NCBI RefSeq assembly: GCF_004912135.1
Contig: NZ_STGU01000004.1
Location: 1 to 64,000 of the forward strand
DNA: 64,000 nt
Source: Rhizobium rosettiformans W3
GTDB taxonomy: Bacteria; Pseudomonadota; Alphaproteobacteria; Rhizobiales; Rhizobiaceae
Reading direction: 5' to 3'
The number at the start of each line of letters is the position of its first letter. Position 1 is the first letter of the stretch. A program made the translations under genes and the position numbers. Positions 1-8,582 of this stretch are shown here, one piece after another. The notes under the pieces were generated by a model. The model was not told the origin of the DNA and did not search any database. It was given only the letters and a program-made list of their open reading frames with translations.

Positions 1-1207
1 TCAGTTGTCGCAACTGAGTCCATGTGTAGCGCCGTGCTTCCTTGGCAATAGCAGGATCGATCGCTTTGGATATCTCCTCGGAATATCTCCAAGACCATAG
101 CAACCTGTCGGAGACGCCAGCAACGCAGAGGAAGATCGTAGCGGTTAATGTCGTCCCGATCGCTGCATAGCGCAATTGTGCACGTTCGGGGGCATATCTG
201 AAATACTTCTCGATCAGCTGGTACTGAAACGCGGCAAGCGCTGAGATTGTGATTATGACGGGCCCAACGAGATAGCTCGGAAGCCCGTCTGCACGCCCGT
301 ACGAGAAGAACACTATAACTGGCCAATGAACTAAGTAGATCGAATAACTAGCTCGCCCCAACGCCGCCATCGACCAATGCCCCAGCACGCGAGCCGCCAA
401 CGTGTGCCGGGATGCGTAGATCAGAAATGCGGCGCCGGAACCGGGGAGAAGCGCTGCAAAACCTGGAAAAGGTATTGCTGAATTATACAAAATAGCCGGC
501 ACCAACACCGCGAACGCGCCTGTGATGGTCATATAGTTCAGGAGCGACGAGCGTTGAGGTTCTGCATGTCTCACTCGTACAAGCAAGGCCCCAATCGTAA
601 ACTCGAAAATCCGGGCTGGAAGCAAAAAATAGGCCCCAGCTGGATCGAAATGCGCCCATATTTCCGAAAGCATCACAAGCGCAAGACAGCCGAGGACGAG
701 TAACGAGATAGATGTCCGTCCAATGATGGGTAAAGCGCCTACCAAGATAACAGGCCAGAGGAAATAAAACTGCACTTCAACCGACAAAGACCAAGTATGA
801 AGCAGTGGCTTCAAGATTGCGTCCGCATTAAAATAATCTGTTTGTGACCAATATAAGAAGTTTGACCACGCTAGAGCGCTAGCTGCTGAAGCTTGCGCTG
901 CAGCGACAGTGTGCTCGGGGCTAAAAATGAGAGCAGAGTAGACGGCAGAGACGAAGACGGTAGTGATAAGCGCAGGGAAAAGTCTCCAAAAGCGGCGCTT
1001 CAGAAAGTCAACATATGAGAAGTAACTTGAGCGGCTCTTCTCAACAATTTGGCTGGTAATTATGTAGCCGCTTATGACGAAGAAAATGTCTACGCCGATA
1101 AAGCCACCTGAGAAGGTCTCAAACCCCAAGTGGTAGAAAACCACCAGCAGCACAGCAACGGCGCGAAGACCATCAACTTCCGGGCGATATGTGTTTTTTT
1201 CGACCAT
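1..1207 (-). CDS. Acyltransferase 3 (OafA/YrhL-like) membrane protein, partial
   Basis: Integral-membrane O-acyltransferase of the acyltransferase-3 family, which transfers acetyl or other acyl groups to surface polysaccharide. Starting at ATG 1207 the frame stays open past the left edge, giving at least 402 codons. The N-terminus carries the family signature PEVDGLRAVAV (residues 9-19), a YH pair near residue 26 and the block GGFIGVDIFFVISGYI. Further hydrophobic segments follow, including SYSIYLVHWP. A C-terminal SGNH domain, common in this subfamily, could lie outside the window. Base composition is visibly more AT-rich than everything to the right, which suggests a horizontally acquired surface-polysaccharide locus and fits the epimerase and UDP-glucose dehydrogenase stump next door. 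The acyl acceptor cannot be told from sequence. Confidence 0.88.
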   Translation of the reverse strand, partial: MVEKNTYRPEVDGLRAVAVLLVVFYHLGFETFSGGFIGVDIFFVISGYIITSQIVEKSRSSYFSYVDFLKRRFWRLFPALITTVFVSAVYSALIFSPEHTVAAAQASAASALAWSNFLYWSQTDYFNADAILKPLLHTWSLSVEVQFYFLWPVILVGALPIIGRTSISLLVLGCLALVMLSEIWAHFDPAGAYFLLPARIFEFTIGALLVRVRHAEPQRSSLLNYMTITGAFAVLVPAILYNSAIPFPGFAALLPGSGAAFLIYASRHTLAARVLGHWSMAALGRASYSIYLVHWPVIVFFSYGRADGLPSYLVGPVIITISALAAFQYQLIEKYFRYAPERAQLRYAAIGTTLTATIFLCVAGVSDRLLWSWRYSEEISKAIDPAIAKEARRYTWTQLRQL

Positions 1208-1326
1208 AGCCGCAAATAGCTTGAAACTGATCGCCCGTAAATCTCCTACATTGCCAGTCGATCATGGCGTAGGAAGGGTATTCTGGGTAATAGTTCAGCG
1301 CTCGGCACTCCGGGGAATAACCCTAG

Positions 1327-2343
1327 TCACTCCTGCAGCTCGCGCCGGGCTTCGAGATACCATTCGACGAAGGCCTTCACGCCTTCTTCGAGCCTGGTGC
1401 TCGGGGTATATCCGGTCAGCGCCTGCAGGAGATCCGGTGCGGCATAGGTGCGCGGGACGTCGCCCTTCTGCATCGGCAACATCTTGCGGATCGCCGGCTG
1501 ACCGAGCGCCTTCTCCACCAGTTCGACGAAGTCCATCAGGTTTTCCGGCTGGCCGCCGCCGATATTGACCAAGCGGAACGGGGCCTGGCGCGATAGCGTC
1601 TCGATTTTATCATCGGCGACGCGATTCGATTCGTCCGGAATGACATGCGAGATCCTGATGATCGCCTCGACGAGATCGTCGATATAGGTGAAGTCGCGGC
1701 TCATCTGGCCCTCACCATAGATCTCGATCGGCTGGTCATTCAGCATCAAATCGACGAACTTGAAGAGCGCCATGTCCGGCCGGCCCCAGGGGCCGTAGAC
1801 GGTAAAAAAGCGGAAAGCCGTGGTTGGCGTCTTGTAGAGATGGGCATGGGCATGGGCCATCAGCTCCATCGACTTCTTCGTCGCGGCATAGATGGTGAGC
1901 GGCTCGTCGGCGCGGTCCGTCTCGCGGAAGGGCACCGTCGGATTGGCGCCATAGATCGAGGAGGTGGAGGGGAGCATCAGGTGCTTGACCTTGTGACGCT
2001 CGGCAAGCTCGATGATGTTATAGGAGCCGGTGACGTTGGACGTCAGGTAGGATTGGGGGTTTTCCAGGCTGTAGCGCACACCCGCCTGGGCCGCCAGATG
2101 GATCACGACATCCGGCTTGGCAGCCGCCATGGCGTCTTCCACCGTAGCGCGATCCTCCAGCATGGCGATCACAGGCGTGAACGCCGGATACTGGGCGAGC
2201 GCCGCATGGCGCATCTGCTTGAGCTTGACGTTGTAATAGGGCGTCATGCCGTCGAAGCCGGTCACCTGATGCCCGTCGGCGAGCAGCCGGCGGGCAAGGT
2301 GGAAGCCGATGAAGCCGGCGGTGCCGGTGATGAAGTAATGCAT
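1327..2343 (-). CDS. UDP-glucuronate 4-epimerase (NAD-dependent epimerase, extended SDR)
   Basis: 338 aa. Interconverts UDP-glucuronate and UDP-galacturonate for capsule, EPS or LPS synthesis. The N-terminal NAD-binding motif GTAGFIG is at residues 7-13, the catalytic Ser/Thr cluster STSSIYG near 126-132, and the YxxxK pair is Y152/K156 (YAATKKS). The length is normal for LpsL/CapI-type UDP-GlcA epimerases. The frame is open upstream, but ATG 2343 gives the correct start of the Rossmann fold and lies 2 nt after the stop of the UDP-glucose dehydrogenase fragment. That arrangement indicates an original ugd-epimerase operon supplying UDP-GlcA and then UDP-GalA. Its original promoter is probably lost with the missing 5' part of ugd. 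Confidence 0.9.
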   Translation of the reverse strand: MHYFITGTAGFIGFHLARRLLADGHQVTGFDGMTPYYNVKLKQMRHAALAQYPAFTPVIAMLEDRATVEDAMAAAKPDVVIHLAAQAGVRYSLENPQSYLTSNVTGSYNIIELAERHKVKHLMLPSTSSIYGANPTVPFRETDRADEPLTIYAATKKSMELMAHAHAHLYKTPTTAFRFFTVYGPWGRPDMALFKFVDLMLNDQPIEIYGEGQMSRDFTYIDDLVEAIIRISHVIPDESNRVADDKIETLSRQAPFRLVNIGGGQPENLMDFVELVEKALGQPAIRKMLPMQKGDVPRTYAAPDLLQALTGYTPSTRLEEGVKAFVEWYLEARRELQE

Positions 2344-2345
2344 GC

Positions 2346-2520
2346 TCAGGCCTTTGCCATGCGCTTGCCGATCGGGAAGTGGCTGAAGCCGTATTTCTCC
2401 ATCTCCTCCGGCTTGTAGATGTTGCGCAGGTCGACGATGACGGGCGCCTTCATCTCCTGCTTCAGACGGCGGAAATCGAGCGCGCGGAATTCGTCCCATT
2501 CGGTGACGACGACGAGTGCT
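2346..2520 (-). pseudogene. 3' fragment of UDP-glucose 6-dehydrogenase
   Basis: About 58 codons ending at TGA 2346-2348 match the extreme C-terminus of bacterial UDP-glucose 6-dehydrogenase: [14 protein letters not shown], then [19 protein letters not shown]. An intact enzyme has about 435 residues, so more than 80 percent of the 5' side is missing. Similarity stops near 2520; some 35 nt further right lies the 3' CCA of tRNA-Ser. This looks like a recombination junction at the tRNA 3' end that cut the gene. The fragment cannot encode an active enzyme because the NAD domain and the catalytic Cys region are absent. A full copy presumably exists elsewhere in the genome (inference). Confidence 0.8.
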
Positions 2521-2554
2521 TTCCCGAAAACTCTCAGCAGAAGATTGAGATGTA

Positions 2555-2644
2555 TGGCGGAGAGGGTGGGATTCGAACCCACGATACCCTTGCGAGTATG
2601 CCGCATTTCGAGTGCGGTGCTTTCGACCACTCAGCCACCTCTCC
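2555..2644 (-). tRNA. tRNA-Ser (anticodon CGA)
   Basis: Read on the minus strand, the 90-nt sequence begins GGAGAGGTGGCTGAGTGG and ends with the T-arm GGTTCGAATCC, the acceptor strand CCTCTCC, G and an encoded CCA. The acceptor stem GGAGAGG/CCTCTCC pairs fully. The anticodon stem-loop CCGCA-CTCGAAA-TGCGG places CGA at positions 34-36, so it reads UCG. A long variable arm (CATACTCGCAAGGGTATCG region) confirms the type II serine tRNA. The 3' end faces the truncated ugd and polysaccharide block, the usual orientation for site-specific insertion into a tRNA gene. Confidence 0.96.
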
Positions 2645-2988
2645 GGTCACATTGGTCGGCGCGTTTGAAGCGCGGGCTGTCTCATAGCGGCAACTCACGC
2701 ACCGTGCAAGAGCGAATATGACTGTTTTCCGTTTGCTGTAAGGGAAATAGCATATCTGTCGTAGAGGCTGACAGACACTAAACAACCACTGGGTCTCTCG
2801 TAAACCGATCGTCTCACATAACAAGGATCAAAGGGGTGCTTCTGCCAGATCCGGTTCAGACATGTAGTACATCGAAGCATTGAGCACAGCGATGACCTGG
2901 CGGGGCTACCGTGCCAAGTCCTATTGCCGCGATAAACCTTCTCCCAGAACCCCTTTCTTGCGGAAATTTGTCGATACCGCTCCAAAGT
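2645..2988. other. Intergenic stretch, no recognisable gene
   Basis: Between the tRNA-Ser 5' end and the recombinase remnant I see only short frames with no family resemblance, no convincing start site and no clear repeat. Composition is lower in GC than the catabolic region to the right. It probably holds the tRNA promoter and degraded mobile-element sequence. Confidence 0.5.
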
Positions 2989-3650
2989 TCAGCGGGTCGA
3001 ACATCGAGTATTCAACGCCGGCCGACAGCGACACGTTTGCGAGGAGGGTGGCCTTGGCCTCTTGGATTGCGGCAGATCCATAGCGTGAATGTTCGTCAAG
3101 CCCGACAGCACGGTCCGAGCGTCGATTTCGCACACCCGAAGCAGTTCGATGCAATCGCCCAACGAATGGAGAACCTCGCCCCGGCCTGGGAGAACCCCGG
3201 CTTCGGCGAATAGGCGCTGCGTGTATGGAGAAGCAGTTTTCGAAGGATCTTGCATAAGATCGGGAAACAGACACCGATCCTTCCAAATAACTGCCCATTC
3301 AGCAAATCCGATCTCGTGACGAAAACGATGCAATAAGATAAACCGCCTGCTTTCATCCGTTTTGAGAGGAATGCGCCGCCACTCACCGTTGATCTCCACA
3401 AAGTCACTGGGCTGAGCAATCCAGATACCCGGATATGCCGCTTCTGACCAAGCGCGAGCGGCAGCGCTCGGATCGGGGGCAATTATTGCTTGGAATAGCG
3501 ACCGCGCCTCAGCCGCCAGATCGGCAGCTAAACGATGGGCCTTGTCGCGCGGTATTTTGCCGAGACTGATCCTGATTAGGGGGCGTTGCTTGCCAAATAC
3601 GGCAGGAACTCTGATTTGAAACTAATAGGTATAGCCTGAGCATCCCAGGT
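2989..3650 (-). pseudogene. Tyrosine recombinase (phage-type integrase) remnant, frameshifted
   Basis: Read on the minus strand from about 3634 the frame gives FQIRVPAVFGKQRPLIRISL, then GKIPRDKAHRLAADLAAEAR, the N-terminal pattern of alphaproteobacterial site-specific integrases (F-x-I-R-V-P, I-R-I-S-L-G). Further on come RRIPLKTDESRRF, LFPDL and LHSLGDCIEL, which correspond to the catalytic-domain LKT..SRR, LFPDL and FHS-R-H blocks. The start MLRLYL lies in a different frame: one extra base near 3630 creates an in-frame TAG before FQIRVP. The expected HSLRH box reads HSLGD, and the spacer between the N-terminal and catalytic parts is far too short. A continuation in another frame around 3050-3110 contains RYGSA, possibly the tyrosine box. 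This is a decayed gene, not an active integrase. Confidence 0.6.
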
Positions 3651-3753
3651 ATCGACCAGGCGCTGTTTTGCGTCCTATCTTCGGGCGATCTGGCACGAGG
3701 CTCACTGCAATCCAAGCCTAGCCGCGCCTGACCCCGCCAATATCAGGGACGAA

Positions 3754-4683
3754 CTACACGCCGCCGATTGCGCACCGAAAACGCTCGGCGCCATAGATGA
3801 TGTGATCCAGGATCGTTTCGACCGCCCAGTGGCGTTCCGCAATGTCGTGTGGCACGGCACGGCTGTGCACATTTGTGAAGGTGCCGATGCGACGGTGGTA
3901 GCGTTTGGCGAGCTTGGGATAGCCGAGGCTTTCCGACATGGCGGAGAGCACGAGGAAGGTGTCGAGCTCGGCGGCGAGTTCCGGATGGGCTTCGCCGTGA
4001 TCGTAGAGCCAGCGATAAAGGTCCGGATGGAAGTTGTTCATCACCCCGGAAAAGCCGTGGCCACCGGCCTGCAGGAAGGGCCAGGCGATCGCCGCATTGG
4101 CGTTGTTGATCGCAAGTGGCGTGTTCTCGACCAGAGCAAGACGGCGGCGGATGTGATCCAGATCGCAGGAGACATCCTTGAGGAAGGCAAAGCGGCCACT
4201 GTGGGCGCACCAGCGCACCTCGTCGTCGCTCAGCAAGCGCCGATAGGGGGCGGGGCATTCGTAGAGCCCGAGCGTCATGTCGGCCGGAAGCGCGCCGATC
4301 AGGTCCTGCAGCCGCGAGCGAAAGATGGATGTATCTTCGTCGGCCGCCGCCAGACGGTTGGTCACGAGCACGACGGCATCGACGCCGGTTTCCGCCATGG
4401 CCCGCAGCTCTGCCTTCTGGTCGTCCATGCGCTCCGATATATGCCCGGAAGCGACGACAGGCACGCGGCCCTTGACCTGGTCGACCGTGAAGGCCGCAAG
4501 TTGAGTGCGCTCCTCAAGCGTCAGAAACAGCATTTCCGATGACTGGCACACGGCGAAGAGACCATGTGAGCCGTTCTCGATGTACCACTCGATCAGCCTG
4601 GCATAGCCGTCCCAGTCGATCCGGTTGTTGTTGTCGAAGGGCGTGATCATCACCGGGACGATCCCGTGGAAGTTATGCGTCAT
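3754..4683 (-). CDS. Dihydrodipicolinate synthase/N-acetylneuraminate lyase family protein
   Basis: 309 aa, class I aldolase (TIM barrel) of the DapA/NanA superfamily, using a Schiff-base lysine to make or split pyruvate-type C-C bonds. Visible family features are GIVPVMITPFD at the N-terminus, the Tyr of LGLYECP and the Schiff-base Lys in FAFLKDVS. The usual GTTGE loop reads CQSSEM, so the substrate differs from true DapA. ATG 4683 follows a GAGGA-type ribosome site; the open frame extends further upstream without family similarity. It sits 31 nt after the TRAP large permease, in the same operon, so it probably acts on the imported acid or a derivative of it. The specific reaction is unknown and lysine biosynthesis is unlikely. 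Confidence 0.85.
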   Translation of the reverse strand: MTHNFHGIVPVMITPFDNNNRIDWDGYARLIEWYIENGSHGLFAVCQSSEMLFLTLEERTQLAAFTVDQVKGRVPVVASGHISERMDDQKAELRAMAETGVDAVVLVTNRLAAADEDTSIFRSRLQDLIGALPADMTLGLYECPAPYRRLLSDDEVRWCAHSGRFAFLKDVSCDLDHIRRRLALVENTPLAINNANAAIAWPFLQAGGHGFSGVMNNFHPDLYRWLYDHGEAHPELAAELDTFLVLSAMSESLGYPKLAKRYHRRIGTFTNVHSRAVPHDIAERHWAVETILDHIIYGAERFRCAIGGV

Positions 4684-4714
4684 GGAGAAGGTCCTCGAAA
4701 CAGGGGCATTGCGA

Positions 4715-6010
4715 TCAGCCGGCATAGCCGAGGGCTCTCGGCAGCATCAGGGTGATGTCTGGAACGAGGATCAGCATCAGCAGCGCAACCATGAGGGCCG
4801 CAAGGAAAAGCCAGATCTCTCGGATGATTTCGGCAAGCGGGATCCGCGTCACGGCATTGATGACGAAGAGCAGGATGCCGTAGGGCGGCGTGATCAGCCC
4901 GATCATGCAATTGACCACGGCCACCACCCCGAAATGCACGAGGTCGATGCCGAGCGCCCGACAGGTGGGAATGAACAGCGGAATGATGACCAAGATGATC
5001 GTGGACGCATCGAGGAAACAGCCGAGAACGAGCAGCAGCAGGTTCACGACAAGCAGGAAAACCAGCGGATGCACGTCGAGGCCAACAAGTGCGTCGGCGA
5101 CGACGGTCGGGATGTTTTCGGACGCGACGATGTAGTTGAGAATGAGTGCGCCGCCGATGATCAGGCCCACCGCCGCCGACGAGCGCGCGCTCGACACCAG
5201 GATCTCGTAAAAATGCCGGAAGCTGAGCGACCTGTAAAAGATCGTCGCGAGAATCAGCGCATAGAAGGCCGCCACAGCCGCTGCTTCCGTTGGCGTCGTC
5301 ACGCCGCCATAGATGCCGTAGAGCAGGATCGCCGGCATCATGAGGGCCGGACCCGCATTGATCGTCAGGCGCGGGAAGTCGCGCAGCGGCACGGGTTCAT
5401 GCTTGGCGAAGCCGCGCCTGTGCGAGATCCAGGCATTCATTGCCATGAGCACGGCCCCCATCAACAGGCCGGGCACGATGCCGCCGAGAAAGAGGTAGCC
5501 GATGGAGGTGTTGGACACGAGCGCGTAAAGCACCATCGGGATTGACGGCGGGATGATCGGGCCGATCGTGGCCGAAGCCGCCGTGATCGCGGCGGCATAA
5601 CCGCGGGTGTAGTGGCCCGACTTCACCATCATGTCGATGATCATCTTGCCGATTCCGGCCGCATCGGCGATCGCCGATCCCGACATGCCGGAAAAGACCA
5701 GCGAAGAAAGAATGTTGACGTGGCCGAGCCCCCCGCGGAACCGGCCGACTAGGGCGACGCAGAATTGCAGCAGGCGATCGGAAACCGACCCGGCATTCAT
5801 GATGTTGGCGGCGATGATGAAGAGCGGCACGGCGAGAAGGATGAAGCTCTGATAGAGCCCGTCGAGCAGGATCTTGCCGCTGATGCCGATGCTCTGCCCG
5901 GTGGCAGCGAGATAGGCGAAGGAGGCCACCAGGATCGCATAGGCGATCGGTGTTCCCATCACGGCGAGGCCGAGCAGGATGACGATACAGAGAAGAAAGG
6001 CGATGCTCAT
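4715..6010 (-). CDS. TRAP transporter large permease (DctM family)
   Basis: 431 aa, the 12-helix membrane subunit of a tripartite ATP-independent periplasmic transporter, driving Na+ or H+-coupled import of an organic acid. Typical DctM blocks are visible: an N-terminal hydrophobic run with GLAVMGTPIAYAI, IPPSIPMVLYA in the first half, FLDASTIILVIIPLF and LITPPYGILLFVINA in the second. Length is standard. Its start overlaps the stop of the small permease gene by 4 nt (ATGA), indicating translational coupling. The DapA-like gene follows. Confidence 0.95.
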   Translation of the reverse strand: MSIAFLLCIVILLGLAVMGTPIAYAILVASFAYLAATGQSIGISGKILLDGLYQSFILLAVPLFIIAANIMNAGSVSDRLLQFCVALVGRFRGGLGHVNILSSLVFSGMSGSAIADAAGIGKMIIDMMVKSGHYTRGYAAAITAASATIGPIIPPSIPMVLYALVSNTSIGYLFLGGIVPGLLMGAVLMAMNAWISHRRGFAKHEPVPLRDFPRLTINAGPALMMPAILLYGIYGGVTTPTEAAAVAAFYALILATIFYRSLSFRHFYEILVSSARSSAAVGLIIGGALILNYIVASENIPTVVADALVGLDVHPLVFLLVVNLLLLVLGCFLDASTIILVIIPLFIPTCRALGIDLVHFGVVAVVNCMIGLITPPYGILLFVINAVTRIPLAEIIREIWLFLAALMVALLMLILVPDITLMLPRALGYAG

Positions 6011-6570
6011 GCCGGGCCACCCGAATGGCCGGTTTCGTCAGAACCGGCGAGACTCTCGCGCAGCGCGTTCCAGACCTGCCAGAGATAGCGGCCTGCAACA
6101 GCGACGAGGAAGACGATGTAGATCACGTAGATGTCCCGCATCCGGATCCAGTCGCCGAAGAGCTCGCCGAGCGTCGCTGTCTTCTTCAGGCGAAGGATGG
6201 CCAGGCGGTCCCAGGTCGGCGCCACGGACAGAAGCAGCGCGATGGCGACGGCAAGGCCGGTGATGACGGTAAAGATGCGCCGGACGCGTGGAGAGACGGA
6301 GACATAGAGCACGTCGAAGGTGACGTGATCCTCGACCCTGACGACGAAACTGTTGCCCCAGAAGATCAGCCAGACCCAGATGGCAAGGCAGAATTCCAGC
6401 GTCCATCCGAAGTTTGCCGGCTGGAGAAAGGGCATGTTTTCGGCAACCCAGGGCAGGCGCGCCGTGTAGCGAATGACGACCTGCAGGATGAAGGTCGCAA
6501 ACATCGCGGCCATCAGCGCGGCAGCCACGGCCTCCGCCGAGGTCCGAAACAGTCTGGTTAAAGAAGACAC
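6007..6570 (-). CDS. TRAP transporter small permease (DctQ family)
   Basis: 187 aa with four predicted membrane spans, the small subunit that bridges the binding protein and DctM. Visible hydrophobic segments include ALMAAMFATFILQVVIRYTA, FCLAIWVWLIFWGNSFVVR (the conserved W-x-x-F/WG-N region) and a C-terminal span near IYVIYIVFLVAVAGRYLW. It is located 78 nt downstream of the binding-protein gene and overlaps dctM by 4 nt, the normal P-Q-M order. Confidence 0.92.
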   Translation of the reverse strand: MSSLTRLFRTSAEAVAAALMAAMFATFILQVVIRYTARLPWVAENMPFLQPANFGWTLEFCLAIWVWLIFWGNSFVVRVEDHVTFDVLYVSVSPRVRRIFTVITGLAVAIALLLSVAPTWDRLAILRLKKTATLGELFGDWIRMRDIYVIYIVFLVAVAGRYLWQVWNALRESLAGSDETGHSGGPA

Positions 6571-6648
6571 ACCATCACCTTCGACAGGACATCATGTTCG
6601 ACGAGGGGCCGGAGATCTCTCTCCGGCCCGGTTCAGGTCGGATTGGGC

Positions 6649-7665
6649 TCAGTCCGCCAGCGCGTTGATCTTGTCGAGCACGCCTTCCGGCCAGGCCTTG
6701 GCGAATTCGGAGCCGACATACTGTGCCTGGACATGGGTGCGGAAGGCGTTGAGATCGGGTTCATAGACCTCGAGACCCTGCTCCTTCAGGAAGGCGACCA
6801 GCTCGTCCTCTTTCTTCAGCTGGCCTTCACGGCCGGACTGCGCCGCGTCTTCGGCGGCCTTCTGGACGGTTGCCTGCTGCTCGGGGGTGAGCTTGTCCCA
6901 GACCGCCTTGGAGAAGGCGACATAGTTCAGGTCGACCAGATGGGCGGTCAGGCTCACCTGCTTGGTAACTTCGTAGAACTTGGCGTCGACGACGGTCGGC
7001 AGCGGATTGTCCTGACCATCGACCGAGCCCGTCTGCAGGGCCGTATAGATCTCGGTGAAGGCCATCGGCGTCGGGTTGGCGCCAAGGGCACGGCCGAGGA
7101 ACTGCCAGGCGTCGCTGCCGGGCATGCGCAGGTTGACGCCAGCGAGATCGGCCGGGGCCATCACGTTCTTTTCAGAACGCGGGAAGCGCAGGTTCACGTG
7201 GCGCTTGCCGAGATACATGACCGCGAGAAGCTTCACGCCGAGTTCGCTTTCGACCTTCTCCTTGAACGGGTCCATCAGCGGGTCTTTGAAGACGTTGACC
7301 TGATGCTGCGCGCTGCGGTGAACATAGCCGGTGGCGAAAATCGAGAACTCCGGCAGGAAGTTTGCAAGCTCCTGAGCCGAGGTGATCGACATTTCCAAGT
7401 CGCCGGAGGCAATCGCCTCGAGCTCCGAGCCCTGCGGCACCAGGGAGGCGTTGTAATGCGGCTGATAGGTGGCGAATTCGCCGATCGCCGGACCGAATAC
7501 GGTCGCGAGCGCAACGGAGCGCTGATCGGTCTCCGAGGCCGGCGTGGACATGCGGATGACCGGCTTGTCCTGGGCGACCACGGTCGCAAGCGGTCCGCTG
7601 GCAGTGATGGCCGTCATGGCGATGGCCGAGGCCATCAGGAAGCGGCGGGTCAGTTTGTATTGCAT
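6649..7665 (-). CDS. TRAP transporter periplasmic solute-binding protein (DctP family)
   Basis: 338 aa. The N-terminal export signal (MQYKLTRRFLMASAIAMTAI, cleavage near VVAQ) precedes a DctP fold. The family region around residues 140-230, with VNLRMPGSDAWQFLGRALGA and ALQTGSVDGQDNPLP, is clear and includes the Arg that usually binds the ligand carboxylate. GGAGGAG lies just before ATG 7665. First gene of the dctPQM-dapA-like operon and divergent from the GntR regulator; the perfect palindrome at 7785-7798 is in the shared promoter region. From context the ligand is probably a hydroaromatic acid such as quinate, shikimate or 3-dehydroshikimate, which is inference only. Confidence 0.94.
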   Translation of the reverse strand: MQYKLTRRFLMASAIAMTAITASGPLATVVAQDKPVIRMSTPASETDQRSVALATVFGPAIGEFATYQPHYNASLVPQGSELEAIASGDLEMSITSAQELANFLPEFSIFATGYVHRSAQHQVNVFKDPLMDPFKEKVESELGVKLLAVMYLGKRHVNLRFPRSEKNVMAPADLAGVNLRMPGSDAWQFLGRALGANPTPMAFTEIYTALQTGSVDGQDNPLPTVVDAKFYEVTKQVSLTAHLVDLNYVAFSKAVWDKLTPEQQATVQKAAEDAAQSGREGQLKKEDELVAFLKEQGLEVYEPDLNAFRTHVQAQYVGSEFAKAWPEGVLDKINALAD

Positions 7666-7784
7666 TGGTAGTCTCCTCCCGTTTGACTGTGGATTGGTGG
7701 GTGTTTTTCCACCTCAACCCGCTTCCGGTCCTCCAAACCTGTGAAAACGTGGTTGCGGCAGCAATCCTGCCTTACTGATATCGA

Positions 7785-7798
7785 ACTAACATGTTAGT
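7785..7798. promoter_or_regulatory. Perfect 14-bp palindrome, probable operator (ACTAACATGTTAGT)
   Basis: ACTAACATGTTAGT is its own reverse complement and lies between divergent dctP (start 7665) and the GntR gene (start 7837). The same outer hexamers with TA instead of AT in the centre occur at 11657-11670 in front of aroE and the TetR gene. Sharing between two promoters of one cluster argues for a specific operator, most likely for the TetR regulator, since such near-continuous palindromes suit TetR dimers. Confidence 0.7.
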
Positions 7799-7836
7799 GT
7801 GCGGTTATCAATCCCGAAAGCGGACAGTGTGACCTG

Positions 7837-8547
7837 ATGAGAGACAAACCGAGCGCCCGGCAGGCAGTGACGTCGACGACAGGCGAAAGCTCGCTCAGGC
7901 AGCTCGCCTATAGTCGAATTGAAGAACTTCTGAATTGGGGTCGGCTGAAGCCCGGCCAGCTGATCTCCCAGCGCGAGCTCGTGGAGACGACCGGCCTGAC
8001 CTTGAGCGCCGTACGAGAAGCGATCCCGCGGCTGGAGGCGGAAGGGCTTTTGCAGACGCTCCCGCAACGCGGCCTGATGGTGCCGAGCCTTGATGTCACC
8101 TTTGTGCGGGAAGCCTATCAGATGCGCCGCGTCATCGAGCTCAGCGCCATTCCCGACATGATCCAGCGGCTCGACCGCGATGTCATCGCGACCTGGCTGG
8201 ATTGGCATATCGCGGCGCGCGAAAGGTTGAGCAGCGACGATACGGTCGATCTTCCGGCCTTCCTTCGAGAGCTTCAGGTCTATGACTGGCAGATGCATGC
8301 CGACATGGTCGAGGCCATGGAGAACAGCCTGATTTCCAACGTCTACCGCGTCACGGCAATCAAGATCCGCATGACCGCCCAGACCAGGGTACGCGTGACG
8401 CGCGACAATGCCACCCGCGTGATCGCGGAGCACATGGCCTTTCTCACTCCGCTGAGGGACGGAGCGCCGGAAGCTGCTGCTGCTGCGCTCTCGCGGCATA
8501 TCGATCAGTCCCTGACGATTGCGCTGGGTGGCACGGTGGCCAACTGA
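7837..8547 (+). CDS. GntR-family transcriptional regulator, FadR/FCD subfamily
   Basis: 236 aa. The N-terminal winged helix (residues about 18-80) contains the GntR pattern RIEELLNWGRLKPGQLISQ followed by SAVREAIPRLEAEGLL. The C-terminal part is an all-helical FCD effector domain with the Arg/His/Asp-rich metal-site region (YQMRRVIELSAI, DWQMHADMVEAM). Such proteins usually repress adjacent catabolic genes and are released by a carboxylate effector. Transcribed divergently from the TRAP operon, it is likely the local ligand-responsive repressor. It starts about 40 nt after the palindrome at 7785, so it may itself be under that operator. Confidence 0.92.
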   Translation: MRDKPSARQAVTSTTGESSLRQLAYSRIEELLNWGRLKPGQLISQRELVETTGLTLSAVREAIPRLEAEGLLQTLPQRGLMVPSLDVTFVREAYQMRRVIELSAIPDMIQRLDRDVIATWLDWHIAARERLSSDDTVDLPAFLRELQVYDWQMHADMVEAMENSLISNVYRVTAIKIRMTAQTRVRVTRDNATRVIAEHMAFLTPLRDGAPEAAAAALSRHIDQSLTIALGGTVAN

Positions 8548-8582
8548 GCGGCCGCGCCCGGCGATGTCTAGGATCCAGGCGC

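Noticed and set aside
2695..2985. 96-codon minus-strand ORF right of the tRNA
   Set aside because: No ribosome site, no hydrophobic or motif pattern, and an unlikely composition rich in Cys, Arg and Ser; treated as non-coding.
2555..3753. A second copy of the tRNA-Ser 3' end that would mark the other island border
   Set aside because: Reading the window on both strands I found no repeat of the T-arm or acceptor sequence; the other border, if any, is outside.
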